The position numbers and the translations under genes are program-made. A model generated the notes under the pieces. It searched no databases. It was given only the letters and a program-made list of their open reading frames with translations, and was not told where the DNA came from. From Desulfarculales bacterium UBA702 (GTDB taxonomy: Bacteria > Desulfobacterota > Syntrophobacteria > Syntrophobacterales > Syntrophobacteraceae), in the NCBI GenBank assembly GCA_002298165.1, contig DBMI01000052.1, positions 1 to 53,631 on the forward strand: a stretch of 53,631 nt of DNA, read 5' to 3'. Positions within the stretch are counted from its first letter, which is position 1; each line of letters starts with the position of its first letter. Below, one piece after another: positions 41,501 through 48,723 of the stretch.

Positions 41501-41786
41501 TAGCTTTAGCAATCAGGTCAAAAGTCTGCTTGTTGGTGCTGATGCCAATGAGAATTCGAACCTTTTCTGTCTTTTCCAGAGACTTATACAGCGCATGGAA
41601 CCCGCTGGTATAGAAATAACCTACCAGGCAATCGAAGAATGCCGTATCCCGAATAAGAACCTCAAATCGGTCTTTGAGGCTTTGATTTTTTTCATTTGTT
41701 ATAAATGATAGATCAGTATTCATATGTTCGACTGCTTTTAACTCTTTATTTTCGGAATTATGTTTTGGGCACTCCGGTTGGGCCAT
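38529..41786 (-). CDS. PLD-nuclease / SNF2 helicase fusion
   Basis: 1,085 residues beginning MAQPECPKHNSENKE (GAGG before this ATG; frame opens at 41831). Residues 40-200 form a PLD-type domain: IHAKLYI (H158, K160) and GSSNFTQAG (179-187). Then an SNF2 helicase: DVVGLGKT (299-306), DEAH (373-376), VTATPYNN, and the C-terminal half with ATEVLAEGVNLHRSNTVINY and MMQRVGRINRVD. It should use ATP to move on DNA, with the PLD domain as the likely nuclease. The pairing with an NPPY methyltransferase suggests an ATP-dependent restriction system. Confidence 0.8.
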   Translation of the reverse strand: MAQPECPKHNSENKELKAVEHMNTDLSFITNEKNQSLKDRFEVLIRDTAFFDCLVGYFYTSGFHALYKSLEKTEKVRILIGISTNKQTFDLIAKASDPRQQVIEFSHAETKEEVERLVEQELADSDDNRNVEEGVHKFVEWVRDKKLEIRAYPSQNIHAKLYIMTFCEGDRDIGRVITGSSNFTQAGLIDNLEFNVELKNRSDYEFSRQKFEELWQSAVDVSERYVQTIQDKTWLSQSITPYQLYLKFLYEYFKDELSQTDEVFVRYLPEEFKKLEYQEQAVLNARKILLEYGGVFISDVVGLGKTYISAMLAGQLEGRTLIIAPPVLLEKSNPGSWTNVFSDFHVPADFQSLGKLDDLLSRGTDKYANIIIDEAHRFRTETTATYEKLAEICRGKRVILVTATPYNNAPKDILSLLKLFQKAKKSTIPNLPDLESFFSRLEQKLKKLDRQKDYDKYISIVKENAREIREKVLKYLMVRRTRTEIVKYFSDDINKQGLKFPSVEKPVPLFYELNEKEDQVFTKTIELIVKDFKYARYMPLLYYQGKVDPLERQSQKNMGRFMKILLVKRLESSFFAFRNSIDRFLHSYEMFIKEFDKGNVYVSKKHTSKIFELLEDDDDEAVQRLIDESKAERLSSGDFGEEFRNDLQHDRDVLLEIKKFWTNIHRDPKLLKFIDGLSTDPGLKKNHLIIFTESKETANYLFTNLHQKYPDQVLCYTGSSSEATRDKVIENFDARARHPKSEYRILVATEVLAEGVNLHRSNTVINYDIPWNPTRMMQRVGRINRVDTPADKIHTFNFFPTTQSNDQIKLREAAEAKINAFLTLLGGDAELLTEGEPIGSHELFNRLISKQALEGEDEAGETELKYLHAIKEIRDKDPDLFEKIKRLPKKGRTAKYFAEQADSLITYFRRGKLQKFYMAAAQPEAHELDFISAAKLLESGVDEPKKKLPGQFYDLMDKNKEAFVFSTTEEQSQLKQRGGGRDSAANILKILKVTMKNTQKLTDDQELYLKKVFTQLAEGGLPKQTAKQTLQALNDLKNDLINPFKVLGVLQTHIPAKLLEQHYAEQNPAVFGKREVILSMYLSGE

Positions 41787-41909
41787 GATTTTCCTCTTTT
41801 TTACCCGTACTGGCTTCTGTACACTATCCATGGCGGTATGTTCCGCCGGTGAGAATTCTGCTAGCTCGCTTTCTTTCAGGATACTCCACTCTGCTACATA
41901 CTGTCAAAA

Positions 41910-41937
41910 CAAGGAAGTAGCGTTTTCTACTTCCTTG
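41910..41937. terminator. Bidirectional hairpin terminator
   Basis: CAAGGAAGTAG and CTACTTCCTTG pair over 11 bases with a six-base loop. The same stem core recurs at 43522-43549 after the intact Cas4-like gene. Confidence 0.65.
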
Positions 41938-41957
41938 GAGTTGAAAGAACTGAGCGA

Positions 41958-42072
41958 TTATGATCCTTCCCACGCCCGGCATTGCTCGGTGTACTCACAG
42001 CCTAAGCACATAAAACTTTGCCCGGGAAAAAAGATCTGCTCCCGGATCAAGGTACAAACCTGAAGATTAAAA
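41958..42072 (-). pseudogene. Remnant of the Cas4-like nuclease C-terminus
   Basis: Read on the minus strand: FNLQVCTLIREQIFFP, then GQSFMCLGCEYTEQC, then RAWEGS and a stop. The intact gene at 43573 ends FNLAKKVFEGIRAQIFFP, KHSFMCAGCEFAEPC, QGWEGN. The remnant keeps the three-Cys iron-sulfur motif but nothing upstream; the serine recombinase gene begins where homology ends. It is followed by the same hairpin as the intact gene. Confidence 0.75.
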
Positions 42073-42075
42073 CCT

Positions 42076-42672
42076 CTATGAGCTTATTTTGTCGTTAAGG
42101 CGCTTCCTGATCACATCGCCCGAGACGCCAAGCTGTTTCCCGATTGCCGCAAAGCTCAAGCCTTGCTTTCTCAGTGCTTTGGCGCGTTCCAACACCAGGG
42201 GTGCCACTGGCGGGCGACCCAAGCGCTTGCCTTTGCGTTTGGCGCTTTCGAGGCCCGCAATTACCCGCTCCCGAATAATCTCTCGCTCGAACTCGGCCAC
42301 CGCCGCGATCATGTGAAACATAAGCTTGCCGGCGGGGGTGGTGGTATCGAGCTGTCGGTCATCATAGGAGACGAAATCAATGCCCAAGTGCCGTAATTCA
42401 TCGAGTGTATTAATCAGATCTTTCATAGACCGGCTCAGTCGATCCAGCTTCCAGACCAGGAGCACATCAAACTTGCGGTGCCGGGCCTCTTTCATCATGG
42501 CATTGTAAGCTGGCCGCACGGTGTGCTTTCCTGTAAAGCCTTCGTCCGTAAATTCTTTAAAGATGATCCAGCCAGAACGTTGAGCGAAGGCTCTCAGCTC
42601 TTCGAGTTGCATGGCCACCTTTTGACGGTCCGTGGACACGCGGGCATAAATGGCAGCGATTTTTTGTTTCAT
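42076..42672 (-). CDS. Serine recombinase (resolvase/invertase family)
   Basis: 198 residues. Catalytic domain with R11-V-S13 in YARVSTDRQ, DEGFTGKHTVRPAYNAMM, LLVWKLDRLSRSM, and the long E helix (FEREIIRERVIAGLESAKRK split here). A C-terminal HTH of Hin type (LVLERAKALRKQGLSFAAIG, KQLGVSGDVIRKRL) follows. It catalyses resolution or inversion between short sites. A palindromic candidate site lies just upstream (42681-42775). It truncates or abuts the Cas4-like remnant. Confidence 0.85.
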   Translation of the reverse strand: MKQKIAAIYARVSTDRQKVAMQLEELRAFAQRSGWIIFKEFTDEGFTGKHTVRPAYNAMMKEARHRKFDVLLVWKLDRLSRSMKDLINTLDELRHLGIDFVSYDDRQLDTTTPAGKLMFHMIAAVAEFEREIIRERVIAGLESAKRKGKRLGRPPVAPLVLERAKALRKQGLSFAAIGKQLGVSGDVIRKRLNDKISS

Positions 42673-42680
42673 ATGGATGC

Positions 42681-42775
42681 GGATAAAACCCCTTCTATTA
42701 TTAGTATGCTAACTCCCTATTAATTCAGCATTTTCAGTCTACGTCAAAGTTAAGGATAAAACAAGTGTTTTATCC
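42681..42775. promoter_or_regulatory. Putative res/crossover site of the serine recombinase
   Basis: GGATAAAACA and TGTTTTATCC (42754-42775) form a perfect palindrome with a two-base centre AG, the geometry of a serine-recombinase crossover site. A third half-site GGATAAAAC lies at 42681-42689 at the gene's start, where binding could also repress it. Confidence 0.55.
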
Positions 42776-42832
42776 GAATTGTACTAAGAGGTGAAAGAAG
42801 GTGGAATGCCAAGGCTGGTGAAATAATCCTTA

Positions 42833-43180
42833 ATGTTCAAAACCATGAAACTGCTAACGAAAGACCTCAAAATACGATTCGCCCGGGTTGGATGCCAGGA
42901 AGAGCAAGTTGATCCCTTGGTGATCGCGAAATTCTTTGACCCGACCGGAGGCGCCACCTGGTATGCTACCGAGTATTACCCGGCTGAGCGCCTCTTCTTT
43001 GGTTATATAAGTTTGTTCGGGGATTGGAATGATGAGTGGGGCTATTTCAGCCTGGACGAACTCGAACGCTACCAGGGACCCCTCGGTATTGGCATTGAGC
43101 GCGATCTCTACTTCGAGGAACGCCCCATAAGCAAAATCGATCCCCGCGCGATTGAACATCGATTGAACGCAGAGGGCTGA
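42833..43180 (+). CDS. DUF2958 protein
   Basis: 115 residues. MKLLTKDLKIRFARVG, VIAKFFDPTGGATWYATEYY, LFFGYISLFGDWNDEWGYFS and IERDLYFEERPI match DUF2958, a family carried on plasmids and integrative elements with unknown role. Start is ATG 42833, or ATG 42845, the usual family N-terminus. It lies between the serine recombinase and a small gene. Confidence 0.75.
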   Translation: MFKTMKLLTKDLKIRFARVGCQEEQVDPLVIAKFFDPTGGATWYATEYYPAERLFFGYISLFGDWNDEWGYFSLDELERYQGPLGIGIERDLYFEERPISKIDPRAIEHRLNAEG

Positions 43181-43267
43181 GGGCTTCCTCTCGTTGCCAT
43201 TTGTTTCCTGTCATGCTATGTACACTTTCTTTTTTCGGATCAGATAACAATTCAATACGGGCAAACT

Positions 43268-43498
43268 ATGTCAAAGAATAATGATTTGGATCTTAAACGA
43301 TGGGAACTGGAATCAGAGTTACGAAAATTATGCGTTCCCTTCACAACCGAAGAGAATGATTGTGTCCTCATACAGCGGTACAAGACCGCGTTGAATGCTC
43401 AGTGGTTAGCCAAGGCTTCTCGGGGGAAGGTTATCCGCCGTCGGAAAAAGGACGTTCAAGTTTCCCCTGCTGGGAAGCTATCGGGTGGGTCGATATGA
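43268..43498 (+). CDS. Small basic hypothetical protein
   Basis: 76 residues beginning MSKNNDLDLKRWELESELRK and continuing with a basic segment GKVIRRRKKDVQVSP. No strong ribosome binding site. Ends 24 bases before a hairpin terminator. Function unknown. Confidence 0.45.
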   Translation: MSKNNDLDLKRWELESELRKLCVPFTTEENDCVLIQRYKTALNAQWLAKASRGKVIRRRKKDVQVSPAGKLSGGSI

Positions 43499-43521
43499 TC
43501 CCAATCCAGATACGCATTTAA

Positions 43522-43549
43522 AAAGGAAGTAGAGGTTCCTACTTCCTTT
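43522..43549. terminator. Bidirectional hairpin terminator
   Basis: AAAGGAAGTAG and CTACTTCCTTT form an 11-bp stem with a six-base loop, followed on the plus strand by a T-rich stretch. It serves the converging genes 43268 and 43573; a sister copy is at 41910-41937. Confidence 0.7.
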
Positions 43550-43572
43550 GATTTTTCTGAAAGAACTTTAAT

Positions 43573-44325
43573 CTAATTCCCTTCCCACCCCTGACATGGC
43601 TCCGCGAACTCACACCCGGCGCACATGAAGCTGTGCTTCGGGAAAAAGATCTGCGCACGGATACCTTCGAACACCTTCTTGGCTAGGTTGAAAAACCGCC
43701 GGTGATCGCATTGGTGCGTCTCCAGCACGAGTATCCGAGGCCGTTTGGATTTGATGAAATTCACGACCTTAAAGAGCCTGGGCAGCCGCTGGTGGAGGAA
43801 TTCGTAGGCGTAGCTGTAGGCACTGAGCTGCACGTTCACGTCCTTGATGTCCATCGCTTTCAGCGACGTCTTGAATTCAACGATGGTGTCGGGTTGTTCA
43901 AGGAGGTCGATAAAGCCTTCCAGATTGATCCCCAACCGCTCGCCGGTGACCGGATCTTCCAAGGGCACTGTGAATGGAATTTCAGTGCCCTGCACCCCGT
44001 CATGCGGTTCCCGGTAATACAATCCGAGAATACTTCGTCCGAGCATGATGAGGCCCGCTGGCGTTTCCCACTCTTTGTAGCGGACGTGACTTTCGATGGT
44101 TTGGCCGTACCAGTCCGCCTCAAAGACCTTATGCAGCTTATCCAGGGTGGGATTTCTTCCCGCCAGGCGCTCCGTATGGAACCAGGACAGGGCAGCATGA
44201 ACTGCGCTGCCGAAAACCAGCCCGGACGCTTTGAAGGGTTTGGGGAGCAAATCCACATACTGGAACTTGTATTTGAGGCTGCACTGCGAGTAGAGATTGA
44301 TCTGGCTGCTAGAAAGGTGGTCCAT
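43573..44325 (-). CDS. Cas4/RecB-like PD-(D/E)XK nuclease with Fe-S motif
   Basis: 250 residues. C15 in LYSQCSLKYKF, H43 in GSAVHAALSWFH, EGFIDLLE (D140), IVEFKTS (E150, K152) and QLSAYSYAY (Q166, Y170) are the RecB-nuclease motifs. C235, C238 and C244 (CAGCEFAEPC) with C15 would hold a 4Fe-4S cluster as in Cas4 and AddB. No CRISPR array or cas1 is nearby, so it is more likely a recombination exonuclease of the element. A decayed copy of its 3' end is at 41958-42072. Confidence 0.8.
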   Translation of the reverse strand: MDHLSSSQINLYSQCSLKYKFQYVDLLPKPFKASGLVFGSAVHAALSWFHTERLAGRNPTLDKLHKVFEADWYGQTIESHVRYKEWETPAGLIMLGRSILGLYYREPHDGVQGTEIPFTVPLEDPVTGERLGINLEGFIDLLEQPDTIVEFKTSLKAMDIKDVNVQLSAYSYAYEFLHQRLPRLFKVVNFIKSKRPRILVLETHQCDHRRFFNLAKKVFEGIRAQIFFPKHSFMCAGCEFAEPCQGWEGN

Positions 44326-44686
44326 CGCTGTTGCCTCCCCCGTTTTTCCCCAAAAGATGCTCTATCATCCGGCTGGCTTCCGACTTGGACACGTCTTTGA
44401 GGATCTCGACCCCGAAATTCTCCTTTAAGAATTGGTAGGCGCCTTCCTTTTCAATGCCCTGGTCGGCCAAGATCCGGAACATGAATCGTTTCTGGGCGTC
44501 GGTGATGGTGCCTTCGCCGCTGGATGAACCGTTTGATTGCCTCCTTTCCTGTTTGGTTTCTGTTTTTTTGTAGGATGTGGTTTCCGTTCTCGACGTCGGC
44601 CCGATCTCCTTTTCCACGAAATGGAGACTGAGCACAAGGGTCCCGTCGCCGCTCCTTACTTCGATGCAGTGGGCGGTCTTTGCCAT
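44309..44686 (-). CDS. Probable recombination accessory protein
   Basis: 125 residues beginning MAKTAHCIEVRSGDG. A Ser/Thr/Lys-rich linker separates it from a C-terminal helical domain ITDAQKRFMFRILADQGI, then ILKDVSKSEASRMIEHLL, a motif often found at the end of phage ERF/Rad52-type annealing proteins and with RecB-like nucleases. AGGAGGAAAAC precedes the ATG. It overlaps the nuclease gene by 17 bases. The very long frame continuing to 45502 is antisense to the ATPase gene and not real. Confidence 0.55.
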   Translation of the reverse strand: MAKTAHCIEVRSGDGTLVLSLHFVEKEIGPTSRTETTSYKKTETKQERRQSNGSSSGEGTITDAQKRFMFRILADQGIEKEGAYQFLKENFGVEILKDVSKSEASRMIEHLLGKNGGGNSDGPPF

Positions 44687-44827
44687 GTTTTCCTCCTGGG
44701 TAGAAAGATTTAAAAGAGCTGCCTTCAGCCTACCGCAGTGAGGAGAACCAACAAGCCGGGCGAAATTGCCGTTAAAGCCCACAATGCCTCTCTTTTTAGA
44801 GGCCTTTATCGCCGGTACCATAGAGGT

Positions 44828-46108
44828 ATGAACAACCCTCCAAAACAAAACGCCATTACCCCTTTTGCCGCCACGAATTACCGGGACAACCAGAAGATCT
44901 TTGGCATTAAAGAGCAGGATCGGTGCGGCCACATGTACTTGATCGGTAAATCCGGGACCGGCAAATCCACCTTGCTTCGCAACCTGGTGATCTCGGATAT
45001 CCGGAACGGCCACGGCTTGGCCTTGATTGATCCGCACGGGGACCTGGTGGAAGATATTCTCGATCATATCCCGCCGGAGCGGATCAAGGACGTCATCTAC
45101 TTTAATCCCGCCGATCTTGCCTATCCGGTCGGCTTCAATCCCATTGCCGAAGTGTCGCAAGATTACCGTCCACTGGTCGCCTCCGGTCTTCTTGGCGTGT
45201 TCAAAAAGGTGTGGCTGGAATTCTGGGGGCCGCGTCTTGAACATATCTTGAGGTACACCCTGCTGACGCTTTTGGACTATCCGGGGACCACTCTGCTCGA
45301 TGTTACGTGCCTGCTCACCCAACCGGCGTTTCGAAAGGAAGCCATGTTTTTCGTGAACAACCCGGACATTCGTGATTTCTGGCGCAGTGAGTTTGACCGC
45401 TATTCGGACCGGTTTCGGACTGAAGCGATTTCTCCCATCCTCAACAAGTTCGGCCAGTTCGCGGTGAGCGCACCGCTTCGCAACACGCTCGGCCAAGCGC
45501 AAAGCGCCTTCCGTTTCCGCCAGGTGATGGATGAGGGCCGGATCGTGCTCTGTAACTTGGCCAAAGGAAAGATCGGCGAGGATACCTCCACGCTCTTAGG
45601 CTCTATGTTGGTTTCCCAGATGCAACTGGCCGCTCAGAGCCGGGGCAATATCCCTGAGCAGCTCCGCCGGCCTTTTTACCTTTATGTCGATGAGGTTCAC
45701 AATTTTTTGACCCTCTCGTTTGCCGACATTCTCTCTGAGGCAAGGAAATACGGCCTTCATCTCGTGTTGGCGCATCAATACATCAACCAGTTGGACCCTA
45801 AGATCCGGTCAGCGATCTTCGGAAACGCCGGTACGCTCTTGGCCTTCCGGGTCGGGGCCGAAGACGCCCAATACCTGGCCAAAGAATTTTTGCCGGTCTT
45901 TGACGATGAATCCCTGGTAAGTCTTCCCAACCACCATATTTATCTAAAACTTATGATCGACGGCCATGTCTCCAAGCCGTTCAGCGCGGTCACTTTGCCC
46001 CCCTTTACAACGGAAAATTCCTTTAAATCAGCGGTAATTGCCGCCTCACGTTCCGCTCACGGCACGCCGTGCGCCAAGGTCGAACAGTCCCTCAATACCA
46101 GACATTAG
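44828..46108 (+). CDS. Soluble VirD4/TraG-like DNA-translocating ATPase
   Basis: 426 residues. Walker A IGKSGTGKST (39-48), LALIDPHGDLVEDIL, FNPADLAYPVGFNPI, Walker B YLYVDEVHNF (284-293) and LVLAHQYINQL. This is the TraG/VirD4/HerA-type ATPase of conjugative and integrative elements, without membrane segments. Start ATG 44828 has GAGG very close; an upstream GTG 44738 is open. It shares the domain plan of the protein at 16693 but is a different sub-branch (GHG and IDPHGDLV motifs). Divergent from the nuclease pair. Confidence 0.8.
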   Translation: MNNPPKQNAITPFAATNYRDNQKIFGIKEQDRCGHMYLIGKSGTGKSTLLRNLVISDIRNGHGLALIDPHGDLVEDILDHIPPERIKDVIYFNPADLAYPVGFNPIAEVSQDYRPLVASGLLGVFKKVWLEFWGPRLEHILRYTLLTLLDYPGTTLLDVTCLLTQPAFRKEAMFFVNNPDIRDFWRSEFDRYSDRFRTEAISPILNKFGQFAVSAPLRNTLGQAQSAFRFRQVMDEGRIVLCNLAKGKIGEDTSTLLGSMLVSQMQLAAQSRGNIPEQLRRPFYLYVDEVHNFLTLSFADILSEARKYGLHLVLAHQYINQLDPKIRSAIFGNAGTLLAFRVGAEDAQYLAKEFLPVFDDESLVSLPNHHIYLKLMIDGHVSKPFSAVTLPPFTTENSFKSAVIAASRSAHGTPCAKVEQSLNTRH

Positions 46109-46326
46109 ACACTCTTCCCCACTCTCATAGCCCTTTCAGCTGGTTGCTTTACCCAGCAATTTGTCCCCGCTTTTCAGCCTTTTTCACTCTGCTACGGTAG
46201 AACCAGAGCGTGCTCAACGTAGCTGGCTCAGGCGCACCCCCGTTTGTGTATGAAAACAAGCGGGCGACAATTCCGTAAAAATTCGGATGCTCCTGAGCCA
46301 TCGCGCTCTCCATGTAAGCACCATCT

Positions 46327-46665
46327 ATGACAGACGTTTTTCCCAAGCGAAAACTGATTGCCAATGGGTTACGGAGATACCGCCGTGTTCGAGGACTCAC
46401 TCAACGGGAGGTGGCCCGGATCTTAGGACTCAAGAGCCCTAGCATGATTTCGCGCTGGGAAACAGGCGTGTGCGTACCCGACACCCTTAATCTCTTTCGC
46501 CTGGCAGTTCTTTATCGCACCATGGTGGAAGCCCTGTTCGGGGAGCACTTACAACAGGTGCGCACCGAACTTACCGAAAAGGAGCAGTGTTATTTTCCCA
46601 ACTCTTCTGAGGAGGCCGTTTCCAATCAGGAACGGGACCGTACTTTTTCCACTCCTTCTTGGTGA
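46327..46665 (+). CDS. XRE-family regulator
   Basis: 112 residues. LRRYRRVRGLTQREVARILG, then KSPSMISRWETGVCVPDTLN (about 15-55), is a typical XRE HTH. C-terminal tail is charged and Ser-rich. It stands at the head of the plus-strand run 46327-49622 and probably controls it. Confidence 0.7.
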   Translation: MTDVFPKRKLIANGLRRYRRVRGLTQREVARILGLKSPSMISRWETGVCVPDTLNLFRLAVLYRTMVEALFGEHLQQVRTELTEKEQCYFPNSSEEAVSNQERDRTFSTPSW

Positions 46666-46758
46666 TCCATCCGGTGCTGTTTTAACAACTAATCAACCCA
46701 AGACTGACCGTTTCGCATCTGGCCGCCCCGCCGCGCCAGATGCGAACTCCCTTGGCCT

Positions 46759-47517
46759 ATGGCAAAAAACAAACAGTGGTGGGCACCACTCTGGACCGGG
46801 CTCATCATGGATGAACGGGCGACCCATTATCGCAAAATGAAAAATGCTCTTTGGCTCTTTCTCTATTTGGTGCTCGGTGCCAATCGCCAGACCGGCATGT
46901 TGGTTCGGAAGATCCAGACGATCTGTACCGACATGGGCCTGGAAAGAGATACGGTCCTTCGCTGGCTCAAGATCCTTCGCGAGGGGGACTATATCGCCAC
47001 GAAAAGTAACGGACGGTGTCTTTCCATCCAGGTGAAGAAATGGAAAGCCTCCGGTGGTAACGCCATACAGCCACCCCAGCCGGGGCAGGCCTCAGCTCTC
47101 AGCCGTGGCATGCGGCCCACCTCTCAAACGGTCTCCCAGACACAAAATATCCCTTCGCTTTCGCAAAAATTCGCCTCCCATGCAACGGCTAACGAAAGAT
47201 CGATAAAAAGAGGATTATTAAAAATCGATATCGAAGGTAAAAAAGCGTTCCTTAATCGGGTCCGTGGCACGCCTGGTTACCAGGGACCATCCCGAGAAGA
47301 TCTCTTGGCCCATGATCTGGCTGAGGGGCTCGATGATCTTAAGGGCCTTGCGCTCTACCGGTCCTACGCAAAAAAGTACCCCGAGCCCCTCTTACGGCAG
47401 GTCTTTGCCACTATCATGCTCATACCAGCCAAACACATCAAGAAAAGTCGCGGGGCGCTCTTTAACTATCTCATCAAACAACATGATGCCAACACCACGG
47501 ACCGTTCTGGCCGTTAA
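46759..47517 (+). CDS. Replication-initiator-like winged-helix protein
   Basis: 252 residues. HYRKMKNALWLFLYLVLGAN, LVRKIQTICTDMGLERDTVL and RWLKILREGDYIATKSNG (about 20-90) form a winged helix as in plasmid or phage initiator proteins. A long Gln/Ser-rich linker (about 100-155) precedes a helical C-terminal domain ALYRSYAKKYPEPLLRQVFA (DnaD-like region). Role in replication is inferred. Overlaps the first RuvC-like gene by 35 bases. Confidence 0.55.
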   Translation: MAKNKQWWAPLWTGLIMDERATHYRKMKNALWLFLYLVLGANRQTGMLVRKIQTICTDMGLERDTVLRWLKILREGDYIATKSNGRCLSIQVKKWKASGGNAIQPPQPGQASALSRGMRPTSQTVSQTQNIPSLSQKFASHATANERSIKRGLLKIDIEGKKAFLNRVRGTPGYQGPSREDLLAHDLAEGLDDLKGLALYRSYAKKYPEPLLRQVFATIMLIPAKHIKKSRGALFNYLIKQHDANTTDRSGR

Positions 47518-47980
47518 TCCCGGCTCGCGCTACCTTGGCATCGCCGTCCTGCAGGGGACTCAACTACGGGACTGGCGAGTCAAGGTGCTCAGGGGCCGTT
47601 CAACCAGGGAGAAGGCCGGTAAAGCCAAATACATTCTCCTGACATTATTGCAGCGGTATCAGCCAGCCGCCTTGGCGATAAAAAAGCTGGATCGCTGTCG
47701 CAGCTCCCGTGCGCTGAACCAGTTAACCCAGGAGATCTCCATTCTGGCTGAGTCAAACGGCGCTAAGGTGCGCGAGTATCCGCTCAGACGGTTAGAACGA
47801 TTCTTTACGGGACAGCGAAAGAGTAACAAACGGGCCATGGCCGAGATCCTTGCCACGGAGTATCCGGACCTCATGTATGAGCTCGACCGAGAAAAGGCCG
47901 CTAAGAATCCCTATCACATCAGGCTCTTTGAAGCGGTGGCGCTCGCTGCTCTATGCGCCCACGAATTGGATAATAATTAA
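47483..47980 (+). CDS. RuvC-like protein lacking catalytic acids
   Basis: 165 residues. The fold of RuvC resolvases is clear (VLAVNPGSRYLGIAVL, PAALAIKKLDR, HIRLFEAVALAALC), but the active-site positions read N12, K67 and E150 where the downstream paralogue has D22, E78 and D163. It should bind junctions without cutting, or act as partner of the active paralogue. The gene overlaps the initiator-like gene and ends 16 bases before the active copy. A frame extending to 47264 exists but is antiphase to the upstream gene. Confidence 0.75.
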   Translation: MMPTPRTVLAVNPGSRYLGIAVLQGTQLRDWRVKVLRGRSTREKAGKAKYILLTLLQRYQPAALAIKKLDRCRSSRALNQLTQEISILAESNGAKVREYPLRRLERFFTGQRKSNKRAMAEILATEYPDLMYELDREKAAKNPYHIRLFEAVALAALCAHELDNN

Positions 47981-47996
47981 GCAAAGCGAAGATATT

Positions 47997-48545
47997 ATGG
48001 GGGTCTCTTCGCTCATCCTCCCTCTTATGCCAAAAAGCAAAACCAATATTCTGGCCATTGACCCCGGCACCCGCTATATGGGCGTGGCCCTCCTCGATAA
48101 ACAAAAGCTGCTCTACCACGGGGTGACGGTCTTTCGCAAAGGCCCCACCCCTCATTTCACCCTCAAAGAAGGTCGCCGGGTGATCCTGCGACTCCTGGCG
48201 GATCTGAAACCGGGAGTGCTGGTGGTGGAAAAAACGTTCTTTGCCAATAACCGCAATGCCGCGCTGCTCAATGTCTTTGCTGACGAGATCAAGGCCCTCG
48301 GCAAAAGGAAGCAGCTCAAAGTGATCTGCATTGCGCCCAGCACCGTGAAAAAACACATTTGCGGTAATGGCCGGGCCAGTAAAGCGGAGGTGGCCCGAGC
48401 CATTATCTTGCGATTCCCCGAACTCAAAGTGTACCTGACGCAGGACCGCGCCTGGAAAGAGGAGTTTCACCAGAACATGTTTGATGCGGTGGCCCTCGGG
48501 ATAACCGCCACAGAAAAGCAACCCGAACCGAAGTCCAAGCATTAA
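47997..48545 (+). CDS. RuvC-like Holliday-junction resolvase
   Basis: 182 residues. ILAIDPGTRYMGVALL (D22), PGVLVVEKTFFANNRNA (E78), ICIAPSTVKKHICGNGRASK and FHQNMFDAVALGI (D163). This is the RNase H-like RuvC active site; the other C-terminal acidic position is Asn (N160). It resolves recombination intermediates. Start at ATG 47997, or 48027. Tandem with a catalytically altered paralogue. Confidence 0.8.
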   Translation: MGVSSLILPLMPKSKTNILAIDPGTRYMGVALLDKQKLLYHGVTVFRKGPTPHFTLKEGRRVILRLLADLKPGVLVVEKTFFANNRNAALLNVFADEIKALGKRKQLKVICIAPSTVKKHICGNGRASKAEVARAIILRFPELKVYLTQDRAWKEEFHQNMFDAVALGITATEKQPEPKSKH

Positions 48546-48723
48546 CCCTCCAGTTAACCAATCGTTTCCCGCCCCCGGATCTCTGGCAAAAATGTCCCGC
48601 TTCCCCACCCTTTCAGTTCTTTCCCATCGTAATTCCCGGTTAACCAAGAAACCCACCGGGAAGCATGGTTCTTTTCAATGATTTACGTCGCTTTGAGGAA
48701 AAACCAACCCACAGGAGGTCACT

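Noticed and set aside
43573..44325. CRISPR-associated Cas4
   Set aside because: The protein has Cas4-like motifs, but no repeat array, cas1 or cas2 is seen anywhere in the window.
44687..45502. Long minus-strand frame continuous with the 44309 gene
   Set aside because: It is antisense to the well-supported VirD4-like ATPase, and a strong AGGAGG with ATG at 44684-44686 marks the true start.
46149..46400. 83-residue minus-strand frame
   Set aside because: Antisense to the start of the XRE regulator and without a ribosome binding site.
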